Positions 1 to 5,853 of a stretch of DNA of 5,853 nt are shown here, piece by piece. Each line of letters opens with the position of its first letter. Position 1 is the first letter of the stretch. The notes under the pieces are model-generated. The model saw only the letters and a list, made by a program, of their open reading frames with translations. It was not told the origin of the DNA and did no database searches. Location: positions 1-5,853 of the forward strand of contig PWFZ01000473.1 in the NCBI GenBank assembly GCA_003555185.1, read 5' to 3'. The stretch is from Balneolaceae bacterium. GTDB taxonomy: Bacteria; Bacteroidota; Rhodothermia; Balneolales; Balneolaceae. Position numbers and translations under genes: made by a program.

Positions 1-593
1 AAACGGCGATGATCTGCCATGTCATCATCCTTCAAAATTTCATCAATCTCTCTTGGTTTAGGAAGTTCGCTTACTGAATTGATTCCAAAATGCTTCAGGA
101 AGTGAACGGTGGTTTTATATAGCAGTGGCTTACCCGGTGAGTCGGCTCTTCCTGATACTTTAATCAGCATTTTCTCCATCAACTGACGTAAAATATATCC
201 CGAGTCCACCCCACGGATCTGATCCACTTCGGGTTTTGTAATTGGCTGACGATAGGCAACAATAGCCAGCGTTTCAATAGCTGACTGAGATAGTTTACGG
301 TAGGCATTTTCGTGCTGAAAAATGCTGAGCCATGGATGATATCGAGGCTGAGTAGTGAAGGTAAACCCACCACCGGTCTCTTCAATTCTAAATGACAAAT
401 CATTCTCCTCGTATCGCACATTCAGTTGACTGACAATCGTGGTGATGGTATTTCTGTCGAGCTCCAGCTCCTCTTCACTTTCCCGTACTATTTCGGAAAG
501 TTTTTCCCAGCCAATTGGTTCCGGACTAGAAAAGATAAGTGCTTCAATAACGGCCGTTAAACGGGTTCCATCAACAAAACGGTAATCGAGCAT
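1..593 (-). CDS. scpB: Segregation and condensation protein B (ScpB), 3' end outside window
   Basis: ScpB is a winged-helix protein. With the kleisin ScpA it forms the non-SMC part of the bacterial condensin complex, which compacts and segregates chromosomes in the cytoplasm. Reading from the ATG at 593 gives 197 residues with no stop before the window edge. ScpB proteins are usually about 180-220 residues, so only a short tail is probably missing. The N-terminal half (about 10-90) fits the first winged helix, with EALIFSSPEPI near 17-27. The second half has the family signature ETLAIVAYRQPITKPEVDQI (107-126), followed by RGVDS (127-131), GRADSPGKPLLYKTT (148-162) and FLKHFGINSVSELP (165-178). 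The start is well fixed: an in-frame TGA lies at 602-600, three codons upstream. There is no Shine-Dalgarno sequence. The gene starts 68 bp after the hydrolase gene and has a candidate promoter in that gap. The family call is secure; the exact C-terminus is unseen. Confidence 0.95.
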   Translation of the reverse strand, partial: MLDYRFVDGTRLTAVIEALIFSSPEPIGWEKLSEIVRESEEELELDRNTITTIVSQLNVRYEENDLSFRIEETGGGFTFTTQPRYHPWLSIFQHENAYRKLSQSAIETLAIVAYRQPITKPEVDQIRGVDSGYILRQLMEKMLIKVSGRADSPGKPLLYKTTVHFLKHFGINSVSELPKPREIDEILKDDDMADHRR

Positions 594-630
594 CGGCAAT
601 CAGATATGAGATAAGAAATTTAGTTCGGGA

Positions 631-661
631 CAAAGATAGCGATGAAAAATCAAAAGTAAAA
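631..661 (-). promoter_or_regulatory. Candidate Bacteroidota-type promoter for scpB
   Basis: On the minus strand TATCTTTG (638-631) matches the Bacteroidota -7 consensus TAnnTTTG exactly. A T-only -33 element (TTTT, 661-658) sits 19 nt upstream, within the usual 19-21 nt spacing, but it is one base off the TTTG consensus. The only true TTTG nearby (654-651) is too close, at 12 nt. The predicted transcript would start near 626 and give a leader of about 30 nt. The element begins right after the stop codon of the upstream hydrolase gene (TAA, 664-662). The match is visible in the sequence; promoter activity is inferred and depends on the host being Bacteroidota-like. Confidence 0.4.
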
Positions 662-1819
662 TTAGCGTCTGTAGCAAATCAGCGTATGTTCGTCTTTTCG
701 GATCACGCGATAACCAAACAGGTGAAAGATATCTTTAACAAAAAACCGAGCGACACGAAGATCAATCCAAAACGCATGGCCACTCTTAACGTGCACTCCG
801 GGCAGAAACCTCAACAGTTTGTGAACAAAACTTTTACGAAGGTATGCTGACAATTTTAGCCAAATCGGCGACACTTCCCTTATAATTAAAAATCCATCCC
901 GGCCTTTTTTTTGATAGAGAGGCATAAATATCCGGCCCCAAACGGGCGCTTCTATCCACCCACCGTTTTCTTTTGCCAGACGGTCACCTTTTTCAACTTT
1001 ATCGAAATTTTGAAAACCACTGACCATTTCAAACTTTTTCGAGTCTTCGACAATTTTGTGGTACTTCACCTGATAATAGGAGTCCGGAAGGTCCGGGTGG
1101 ATATTAAGTACTTCCTCGTACCTGAGCACCTCCGCTTCGGAAAGCCGATGAATCTCTAACCAATGAATTGTAAGCCAAAGAAACGCACGGCTTCGATCTA
1201 TCGATGCTTCATTCGTATGTGCCCCTGCTTCAAACCCGATCGACTGGTGACCAAGGTTATTTATATAGCTGAGTAGAGTTCCGCGAATGTTTTCTTCAAA
1301 CCCAAGAATCTGTGGAACCGGAAATTTACGGGCCAGTTTCCGATTTGCAAGGGTATCGTTTATCAGAATAAATGCACAGCTTTCTGCTGAAGTAGTATGC
1401 AGATCAACAAATATAAAACGGGAAGCATCTTGCTTATGTTTCTTGAAAATCCACTCCAGTGAATTTTTAATTTCAAGGCTTTCCTGGTGCTCAACGGAGT
1501 GGATAGTTGTATCTGATGGATTATACTGATTTTTGTCAAATCCGGTTTCCCAAATTCGGTTCAGGTCGGTATCCACATATCTCACGCCTAGTTCAAGCGC
1601 TTTCATATTTCCTGTAATCGCGTAAATATTTCCCTTTAAGGATTCATTTCTGTTTTGGAGTGTTTCCGCTACGTGGTCTACCGCGTGAACACCGGCCGTT
1701 TCATTTCCATGAATCCCGGCAAATATGATAAGTACAGGCCCGTTTTGATCACCGGATACAGACCACCGTACTCTTTTTGTGTCGCGAATAAGTAATTCTC
1801 TGGTCTCAGTTTTTTGCAT
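662..1819 (-). CDS. Succinylglutamate desuccinylase/aspartoacylase (AstE/ASPA) family zinc hydrolase
   Basis: A 385-residue cytoplasmic enzyme (no signal peptide) of the M14-like zinc carboxypeptidase fold, in the family that includes AstE and aspartoacylase, which hydrolyse N-acyl amino acids. The active-site set looks complete. GIHGNE (35-40) supplies zinc ligands His37 and Glu40, and DLHTT (139-143) supplies the third ligand, His141. GN at 70-71, Arg80 and DTDLNR (83-88, Asn87-Arg88) form the substrate-carboxylate region. GFEAGAH (195-201) carries the general base Glu197. Residues from about 235 form a C-terminal domain with a tail rich in aromatic and basic residues (about 325-385), somewhat longer than AstE or ASPA (about 310-340 residues). 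Its ATG lies inside the 3' end of the GCS2-CBS gene (14-bp overlap), which suggests translational coupling; no Shine-Dalgarno sequence is seen. The acyl or aminoacyl substrate is unknown. It is unlikely to be a true AstE, since no arginine-succinyltransferase pathway genes are present, and the pairing with amidoligases points to a different amide. Confidence 0.88.
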   Translation of the reverse strand: MQKTETRELLIRDTKRVRWSVSGDQNGPVLIIFAGIHGNETAGVHAVDHVAETLQNRNESLKGNIYAITGNMKALELGVRYVDTDLNRIWETGFDKNQYNPSDTTIHSVEHQESLEIKNSLEWIFKKHKQDASRFIFVDLHTTSAESCAFILINDTLANRKLARKFPVPQILGFEENIRGTLLSYINNLGHQSIGFEAGAHTNEASIDRSRAFLWLTIHWLEIHRLSEAEVLRYEEVLNIHPDLPDSYYQVKYHKIVEDSKKFEMVSGFQNFDKVEKGDRLAKENGGWIEAPVWGRIFMPLYQKKGRDGFLIIREVSPIWLKLSAYLRKSFVHKLLRFLPGVHVKSGHAFWIDLRVARFFVKDIFHLFGYRVIRKDEHTLICYRR

Positions 1820-3707
1820 TCGAGGTTTTCTTAATCTTGCTCCAGATAGTTTTTGTATCCTTATCAGTTATAATTCCTATTAATTTGTTCTTTTCTACCA
1901 CGGGCAGGCAACTGATCTTTTCATCAATCATAAGCAGCATGGCAAATTTTATATCGTCATCGGGTCCGACTGTAATGGGATTTTTATCCATTATGTCAGC
2001 CGCTGTGCCCTGATTTGAATCATCATTGCTATCAAGATAATGAATCAATTTCCTTTTAGTAATGATTCCTTTCAACTCTCCGGCCTTATCCTCAACGGGG
2101 ATATGGTTAATGCTTCCCCATTCCATAATCTTTAAAATCATTTCAGCAATATACTCTTCAGAAACGGTGATTAAGTCCGTACTCATCACATTGCTAACGC
2201 TGTCGTATTGAATTTTTACTGATTCAGCTTCTTCCAGTGTGGCAACTTCCCATTCGTCCACCGTTTTGCCGGATCTGTTTCGGTTCGAAATTAGTGCGGT
2301 AAGTATAACGGAGGCTTCTTCCCTTCCATATTTTTCTTTTAGTTTCCGATAGCTGCTCACCATCCAACGAGCTCCCGTAGCTTTTTTAGCAGTTCGTTTT
2401 TGGATAATGCCAAGGTATTTTTTGATATCTTTTTCATCCACATTCATTTTACTCAGCCCTTCGTGCGCAATCGGCAAAAGTTTTTCAAGAATCAGTCTTT
2501 CTGCAGATATCAGCTCTCCCTCCCAAACCATTCCACTTTGGATACCCCACATGGCAGCCTTATAGAAATTCTCCCGGGCTTCCTGAAAATCAATATTTTT
2601 CCAGTTACCTGTGTAGTTTTCAGGCATATTTGACATCAACCCCGACCAAAAGGCATGGTTAGCAATTTCGTCCGTTATTGTGGGGCCGGACGGCAGATAC
2701 CGGTTTTCAATCCGCAGGTGTGGTTTTCCTTCCGAGAGTCCATAACAAGCCCTGTTCCATTTATAGATCGTTCCGTTGTGAAGTTGTAAAGCATCTAGTT
2801 TCGGTATCTTCCCTTGTTCAAGTAAATCCAGTGAATCTTCTTCAATATCTATTAAAAATAATATGGTGTGACGGGCAATATCATTTTTAAATACATCTCC
2901 TGCATTTTCAATCCATCGGTTCCCGAATGAAACCCTGTGAGCCCTCTCTCGCAAATGGAATCCTTTACTTCTCGTATCTATGCTTTGCTGAAAAAGTGCA
3001 ATGCGGGTTTCTTCCCAAAGCTGTTTGCCCAATAGTAGCGGTGAATTTGCGGCAACCGACAAAACCGGTCCGGCGAGCATTTGAGACCAATTATAAGCAT
3101 CCGCAAAATTTTCGGGCTGAACCTGATAGTGGCACTGAAAACTAGTGTTACAGGCTTCGAAAAGGATATTGTTATGAGTGATCAACAGTTCATCTACACC
3201 TAAAATGTTAAGCTCAAAATCGTGACCGCGTAGTTCAAGGATCACTTTTGCAAGTTCTTCATATCTCAGTTTGGGCGTCATATATTTCATCTGAACCGCC
3301 CTGTAATCAATTGAGGGTAAGATCCCTACCAAGATTATATGTTCTTCGAAATCAGAAGCAGCCTTTTCTGCTTTGGCCAGAAGTGTGCGCAACTGATTTT
3401 CCATTTGTGAAAAACATTTGCCTTTTAAAACAATTGGATCGAGGTTAATTTCCAGATTATATCGGGCCAGCTCAGGTGTGAAATGTGAGTCATTCACTTT
3501 TTGGAGTACCTCAAGCGCATGAAGCGATGGCTTATAATGTTTATCCACTAAGTAAAATTCCTGTTCAGCTCCGATCCTTGTTACCCCGGTTTCAAACTGA
3601 CCGTCGGCAAGCATTTTATCAATCGCCTCCACATCGTGCAGTAGATGGATAAGAAATTTTTTCCGGGATTCTGTATCTCTCGCAATAGATATATGATGAC
3701 TGCCCAT
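1806..3707 (-). CDS. GCS2-type carboxylate-amine ligase fused to a CBS domain pair (paralogue B)
   Basis: A 633-residue soluble protein. Residues about 15-480 form a GCS2 (glutamate-cysteine ligase type 2, YbdK-like) domain of the glutamine-synthetase superfamily. That family uses ATP to activate a carboxylate as an acyl phosphate and joins it to an amine. Likely metal- and ATP-binding motifs are all present: RIGAEQE (44-50), NLEINLDP (84-91), CNTSFQCHYQV (186-196, His193) and KPHLRIENR (328-336), followed by PSGPT. Two CBS domains follow: CBS1 at about 503-557 and CBS2 at about 567-622. The ligand motif GIITDKD (611-617) in CBS2 has the usual T-x-x-D, while CBS1 has GIITKRK without the Asp. 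Typical stand-alone GCS2 proteins are about 370-400 residues, so the length comes from the helical linker and the CBS module. The gene lies 59 bp after its paralogue and overlaps the hydrolase gene by 14 bp. The ATG at 3707 is chosen because residue 1 aligns with residue 1 of paralogue A; the leader is A-rich with no Shine-Dalgarno sequence. The true amine and acid substrates are unknown, so calling it a glutamate-cysteine ligase would be too specific. Confidence 0.87.
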   Translation of the reverse strand: MGSHHISIARDTESRKKFLIHLLHDVEAIDKMLADGQFETGVTRIGAEQEFYLVDKHYKPSLHALEVLQKVNDSHFTPELARYNLEINLDPIVLKGKCFSQMENQLRTLLAKAEKAASDFEEHIILVGILPSIDYRAVQMKYMTPKLRYEELAKVILELRGHDFELNILGVDELLITHNNILFEACNTSFQCHYQVQPENFADAYNWSQMLAGPVLSVAANSPLLLGKQLWEETRIALFQQSIDTRSKGFHLRERAHRVSFGNRWIENAGDVFKNDIARHTILFLIDIEEDSLDLLEQGKIPKLDALQLHNGTIYKWNRACYGLSEGKPHLRIENRYLPSGPTITDEIANHAFWSGLMSNMPENYTGNWKNIDFQEARENFYKAAMWGIQSGMVWEGELISAERLILEKLLPIAHEGLSKMNVDEKDIKKYLGIIQKRTAKKATGARWMVSSYRKLKEKYGREEASVILTALISNRNRSGKTVDEWEVATLEEAESVKIQYDSVSNVMSTDLITVSEEYIAEMILKIMEWGSINHIPVEDKAGELKGIITKRKLIHYLDSNDDSNQGTAADIMDKNPITVGPDDDIKFAMLLMIDEKISCLPVVEKNKLIGIITDKDTKTIWSKIKKTSNAKN

Positions 3708-3766
3708 TTCTTTTGATTTTTTTGATTAATGGTTACTCTCTATTTTTCTTTTGACTCAGCCTGCTT
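3708..3766 (-). other. Intergenic gap within the ligase tandem
   Basis: These 59 bp separate the two GCS2-CBS genes. On the transcribed strand the region is A-rich, including AATCAAAAAAATCAAAAGAA directly before the ATG at 3707. I see no stem-loop, no TAnnTTTG box and no Shine-Dalgarno sequence, so read-through from paralogue A into paralogue B is the simplest view. An A-rich segment just before the start codon is typical of leaders in Bacteroidota-like genomes. Confidence 0.5.
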
Positions 3767-5689
3767 TCAGTTGCCTTTATCGTTATGCATATGTTTCAAC
3801 AGCCGCTTGGTGATCGTCATATAGTTTTGCTCTGTAATGATTCCAACAAGTCTGTTATTTTTAACAACAGGCAGACACCCGATCTTTTGGCTATCCATAA
3901 TATCAATCGCTTCCAGTATGGATGCTTCAGGATGAATAGTAATCGGGTTTTTAATCATTACATCATCCACAGAAGTACTCGACTCCCCATTTTCATGGAT
4001 GATGTTATTGTATTCCCTAAACACCATCCTCATGCTAACAAGGCCCACCAGATGCTTGCTGTCATCCTCTACCGGTACATAACGAATTCGACGCCAGTTT
4101 ATCAGATTTGCCACAAGTTCCAGGATGTCATCCTTTTGAACAGTGAACAGGTCTGTGGTCATAAATTCTTCTACAAGCAAAGATGATGGCTGCCACATCT
4201 CCATATCGTCAACTTTTGCCAGCCCCCATTTATGCGCCGGCTCCCCTTTACTTTGATTTTTGATCATCGCATTGGTCGTTGCCGTCAATGCCTGCTCGCG
4301 CGTTACGGATTTTGAAAGGGAGTTATACGATTTAATGGACCAGTAACTTCCCGTTTGCCCTACTTCAGTCCGTTCTTTGATGATGTCCAGATAACTGGTG
4401 ATGTCGCCATCATCAACCCCAACATTTTTGAGTCCCTGTTTGGCGAGTGGCAGCAATTCATTACATATCAGATCAACAGCCGTATAATTAGAGTCGTTTG
4501 TCCAGCGAAATTTAGTGTCGAGACCCAGCTTAGATGCCGCAAAAAAGTTCATTTTAGCATCATCAAAGTCCAGAACGTTTCGAATATCAGGATATTCATC
4601 ATCCATACCATTTAACAGGCCCAGCCAAAATGCAGCATTTGCAATTTCATCGGTTACTGTAGGACCGGATGGAAACACGCGATTTTCAATTCTAAGATGC
4701 GGCTTTCCATTGCTGATTCCATAACAGGGGCGATTCCACCGATATACCGTCCCATTGTGAATCTGCAGAGCCCGCAACTCCGGAACCTTTACTTCCTTCA
4801 TCAATGCTTCTACATCTTCATCTACATCGGAGCTTAATATTACACGGTACCTTGCAATATCTTCCTGATAAATTTCCAGAATGCTATCTTTCAGCCACTG
4901 GTTTCCAAAAGTTACACGCGGACTTGAATCCCTCAGATGATCCCCCACCTGCCGTGTATCCACTGATTGATGGAAAAGAGCAATTCTTGTTTCACTCCAA
5001 AGTCGTTTCCCAAAAAGAAGGGGAGAATTTACGGCGCTCGCCAGAACAGGTCCGGTTATGGCCTGAGCCAGATTATATTTGTTCACAAAATCATCGGGGT
5101 TCACCTGCAGATGCACCTGAAATCCGGTATTACAGGCTTCAAGCAGGGGCGTATCAAACCGCATGAGAAGCTCATCAGCACCCTGTATTCTTAAATCGTA
5201 CTCATCCCCCCGTAGTTTATTTATAGCGTCGCACAGCGCACGATACCGGGGAAGCGGAGTCAGATTTGATATGTCCAGATCCGATTTACGAATGGTTGGC
5301 AACACACCGGCGAGAACAATATCGCCATCCAATTTCTTCACAGCCTTTCGAACAACATCCAGCTTATCCTGAATATTTCTCTCCATCTGTGAAAGGCACT
5401 TTCCCTTAAACAGTAGTGGATCCAGATTTACTTCCAGATTAAATTTTGCCAGTTCTGTTGTAAAACTATTATTGCCCATCCCTTCAAGCAACTCCATGGC
5501 AATGGGCGCCGGCTTCGCATTTTTATCGATCAAACAAAGCTCCTGCTCTGCTCCGATTCGGATGTTATCAATTTCAAACCAACCCTCATCCAGCATTTTG
5601 CCCATTGCCCGAACATCCCTCAACAAATACTTCAGGAATTTCTGAGATTGCTCTTTGCTTTCAGGTAATTTTACTCGCTCGTCGCCCAT
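3767..5689 (-). CDS. GCS2-type carboxylate-amine ligase fused to a CBS domain pair (paralogue A)
   Basis: A 640-residue soluble protein with the same design as its downstream neighbour: a GCS2 ligase domain (about 15-480) followed by two CBS domains (about 504-560 and 573-627). The ligase motifs are intact: RIGAEQE (44-50), NLEVNLDP (84-91), CNTGFQVHLQV (186-196, His193) and KPHLRIENR (329-337) followed by PSGPT. Aligned by eye with paralogue B, the first 100 residues run without a gap and I count 49 identities. A one-residue insertion appears around 290-305. This shows an old duplication with both copies kept under selection on the catalytic core. Unlike paralogue B, neither CBS domain has the standard ribose-binding Asp: CBS1 reads GLVSMRM (549-555) and CBS2 reads GIITEQN (616-622). 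It is the first gene of the likely operon. The ATG at 5689 is supported by N-terminal alignment with paralogue B; the upstream sequence is AT-rich and lacks a Shine-Dalgarno sequence. Family placement is firm, but the substrates are unknown. Confidence 0.87.
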   Translation of the reverse strand: MGDERVKLPESKEQSQKFLKYLLRDVRAMGKMLDEGWFEIDNIRIGAEQELCLIDKNAKPAPIAMELLEGMGNNSFTTELAKFNLEVNLDPLLFKGKCLSQMERNIQDKLDVVRKAVKKLDGDIVLAGVLPTIRKSDLDISNLTPLPRYRALCDAINKLRGDEYDLRIQGADELLMRFDTPLLEACNTGFQVHLQVNPDDFVNKYNLAQAITGPVLASAVNSPLLFGKRLWSETRIALFHQSVDTRQVGDHLRDSSPRVTFGNQWLKDSILEIYQEDIARYRVILSSDVDEDVEALMKEVKVPELRALQIHNGTVYRWNRPCYGISNGKPHLRIENRVFPSGPTVTDEIANAAFWLGLLNGMDDEYPDIRNVLDFDDAKMNFFAASKLGLDTKFRWTNDSNYTAVDLICNELLPLAKQGLKNVGVDDGDITSYLDIIKERTEVGQTGSYWSIKSYNSLSKSVTREQALTATTNAMIKNQSKGEPAHKWGLAKVDDMEMWQPSSLLVEEFMTTDLFTVQKDDILELVANLINWRRIRYVPVEDDSKHLVGLVSMRMVFREYNNIIHENGESSTSVDDVMIKNPITIHPEASILEAIDIMDSQKIGCLPVVKNNRLVGIITEQNYMTITKRLLKHMHNDKGN

Positions 5690-5691
5690 AG

Positions 5692-5703
5692 ATTTTATAT
5701 TTG
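5692..5703 (+). repeat. Inverted repeat, left arm (12 bp)
   Basis: ATTTTATATTTG on the plus strand, whose exact reverse complement is found at 5838-5849. It starts 3 bp upstream of the paralogue A start codon. The two arms enclose 134 bp. The low complexity of the arm makes chance possible. Confidence 0.4.
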
Positions 5704-5708
5704 AGTGG

Positions 5709-5741
5709 TAAAGTTAAATAATTGAATAATTGAAGCGTAAA
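5709..5741 (-). promoter_or_regulatory. Weak candidate promoter close to the ligase operon
   Basis: On the minus strand TAACTTTA (5716-5709) matches seven of eight positions of the Bacteroidota -7 box if the final G is relaxed. TTTA (5741-5738) lies 21 nt upstream as an imperfect -33 element. Transcription from here would start near 5703 and give a very short leader of about 15 nt before the ATG at 5689. Both boxes deviate from consensus and the DNA is AT-rich, so chance is a serious alternative. Confidence 0.2.
5717..5732. repeat. Two tandem copies of an 8-bp unit
   Basis: AATAATTG occurs twice in direct succession, about 28 bp upstream of the paralogue A start codon. It lies between the -33-like and -7-like boxes of the weak candidate promoter, so it could be spacer DNA or a site for a regulator. 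With two copies of an AT-rich unit, chance or replication slippage is equally likely. Confidence 0.45.
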
Positions 5742-5837
5742 GCAAGTACTAATTAAGTAGATAAAGTTCGCCTGAGTATCGTATTATTAATTGTTCTCAT
5801 ATTTTCTGAATTCTCACTACTCTAACTCTATGGCCCC

Positions 5838-5845
5838 CAAATATA
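5838..5845 (-). promoter_or_regulatory. Candidate -7 box (TATATTTG) facing the ligase operon
   Basis: TATATTTG on the minus strand is an exact TAnnTTTG match. Its -33 partner would fall beyond the window edge, so it cannot be tested here. If active, it would give a leader of about 140 nt before paralogue A. It lies inside one arm of the 12-bp inverted repeat, and the same octamer occurs in the other arm on the plus strand (5696-5703). Confidence 0.25.
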
Positions 5846-5849
5846 AAAT
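5838..5849 (-). repeat. Inverted repeat, right arm (12 bp)
   Basis: CAAATATAAAAT on the plus strand, the exact reverse complement of 5692-5703. It contains the candidate TATATTTG box on the minus strand. Sequence beyond 5853 is needed to see whether the repeat extends or is flanked by a target-site duplication. Confidence 0.4.
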
Positions 5850-5853
5850 TTTA

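Larger units (their letters stand above)
5690..5853. other. AT-rich upstream intergenic region
   Basis: These 164 bp lie upstream of the first ligase gene, up to the window edge. I find no convincing gene here. The region holds two candidate promoter boxes for the operon, an 8-bp tandem repeat and a 12-bp inverted repeat, each listed separately. A plus-strand ATG at 5830 opens a frame that runs off the edge after eight codons (MAPKYKIL). It could be the start of a divergent gene, but this is too short to judge. Confidence 0.5.

Noticed and set aside
179..421. An 80-residue minus-strand open frame within scpB
   Set aside because: It is in a different frame from the clear ScpB sequence covering the same bases and has no family features.
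662..1819. Naming the hydrolase astE
   Set aside because: The family is clear but the arginine succinyltransferase pathway context is absent, so the specific symbol is not justified.
3708..3766. A T-rich plus-strand stretch that could look like a terminator tail
   Set aside because: There is no stem-loop beside it, and on the transcribed strand it is an A-rich leader of the next gene.
3785..4186. A 133-residue plus-strand open frame opposite the CBS region of paralogue A
   Set aside because: It lies fully antisense to a conserved domain, has no recognisable motif, and its composition is that of a complementary-strand shadow.
4804..5166. A 120-residue plus-strand open frame opposite the ligase core of paralogue A
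   Set aside because: It is antisense to the conserved GCS2 motifs, and its Leu/His-rich start (LLHLHLHRSLILH) comes from reverse reading of the acidic stretch of the ligase.
1806..5689. Naming the ligases gshA or glutamate-cysteine ligase
   Set aside because: GCS2 family members have varied or weak activities and the CBS fusion sets these apart; substrate identity is not visible in the sequence.
5753..5800. A 15-codon minus-strand frame (MRTINNTILRRTLST) upstream of paralogue A
   Set aside because: It is too short to support, has no repeated regulatory codons or attenuator hairpin after it, and no ribosome binding site.

Overview
All the coding sequence I can support lies on the minus strand, read from right to left: GCS2-CBS protein A (5689-3767), GCS2-CBS protein B (3707-1806), an AstE/aspartoacylase-like zinc hydrolase (1819-662), then scpB (593 to beyond base 1). 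The first three genes are tightly packed (a 59-bp gap, then a 14-bp overlap) and look like one operon. scpB follows after 68 bp with a plausible promoter of its own, so it may be partly independent.

The organism is probably a member of Bacteroidota or the related Balneolota/Rhodothermota. Three things suggest this. The starts lack a Shine-Dalgarno sequence and have A/T-rich leaders. Motifs matching the Bacteroidota -7 box TAnnTTTG occur in the intergenic regions. The combination of a GCS2 amidoligase with CBS domains also fits, from memory of such genomes. This is an inference; no rRNA or other strong taxonomic marker is present.

The core of the window is an amide-bond make/break cassette. 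Two tandem paralogues each carry a carboxylate-amine ligase domain of the gamma-glutamylcysteine ligase type 2 (GCS2, COG2170/YbdK-like, glutamine-synthetase fold) fused to a C-terminal pair of CBS domains. The third gene is a complete-looking zinc-dependent deacylase/carboxypeptidase-like enzyme. The ligases would join an amino group to a carboxylate using ATP, and the hydrolase could cleave an amide of the same or a related compound. The CBS pairs would let an adenylate or similar ligand tune the ligases. The substrate cannot be read from the sequence. ScpB, the chromosome-segregation/condensin accessory protein, is probably an unrelated housekeeping gene.

The right-hand 164 bp (5690-5853) is non-coding as far as I can see. 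It holds AT-rich candidate promoter elements, a small tandem repeat and a 12-bp inverted repeat. I see no RNA genes, insertion sequences, CRISPR arrays or convincing hairpin terminators.
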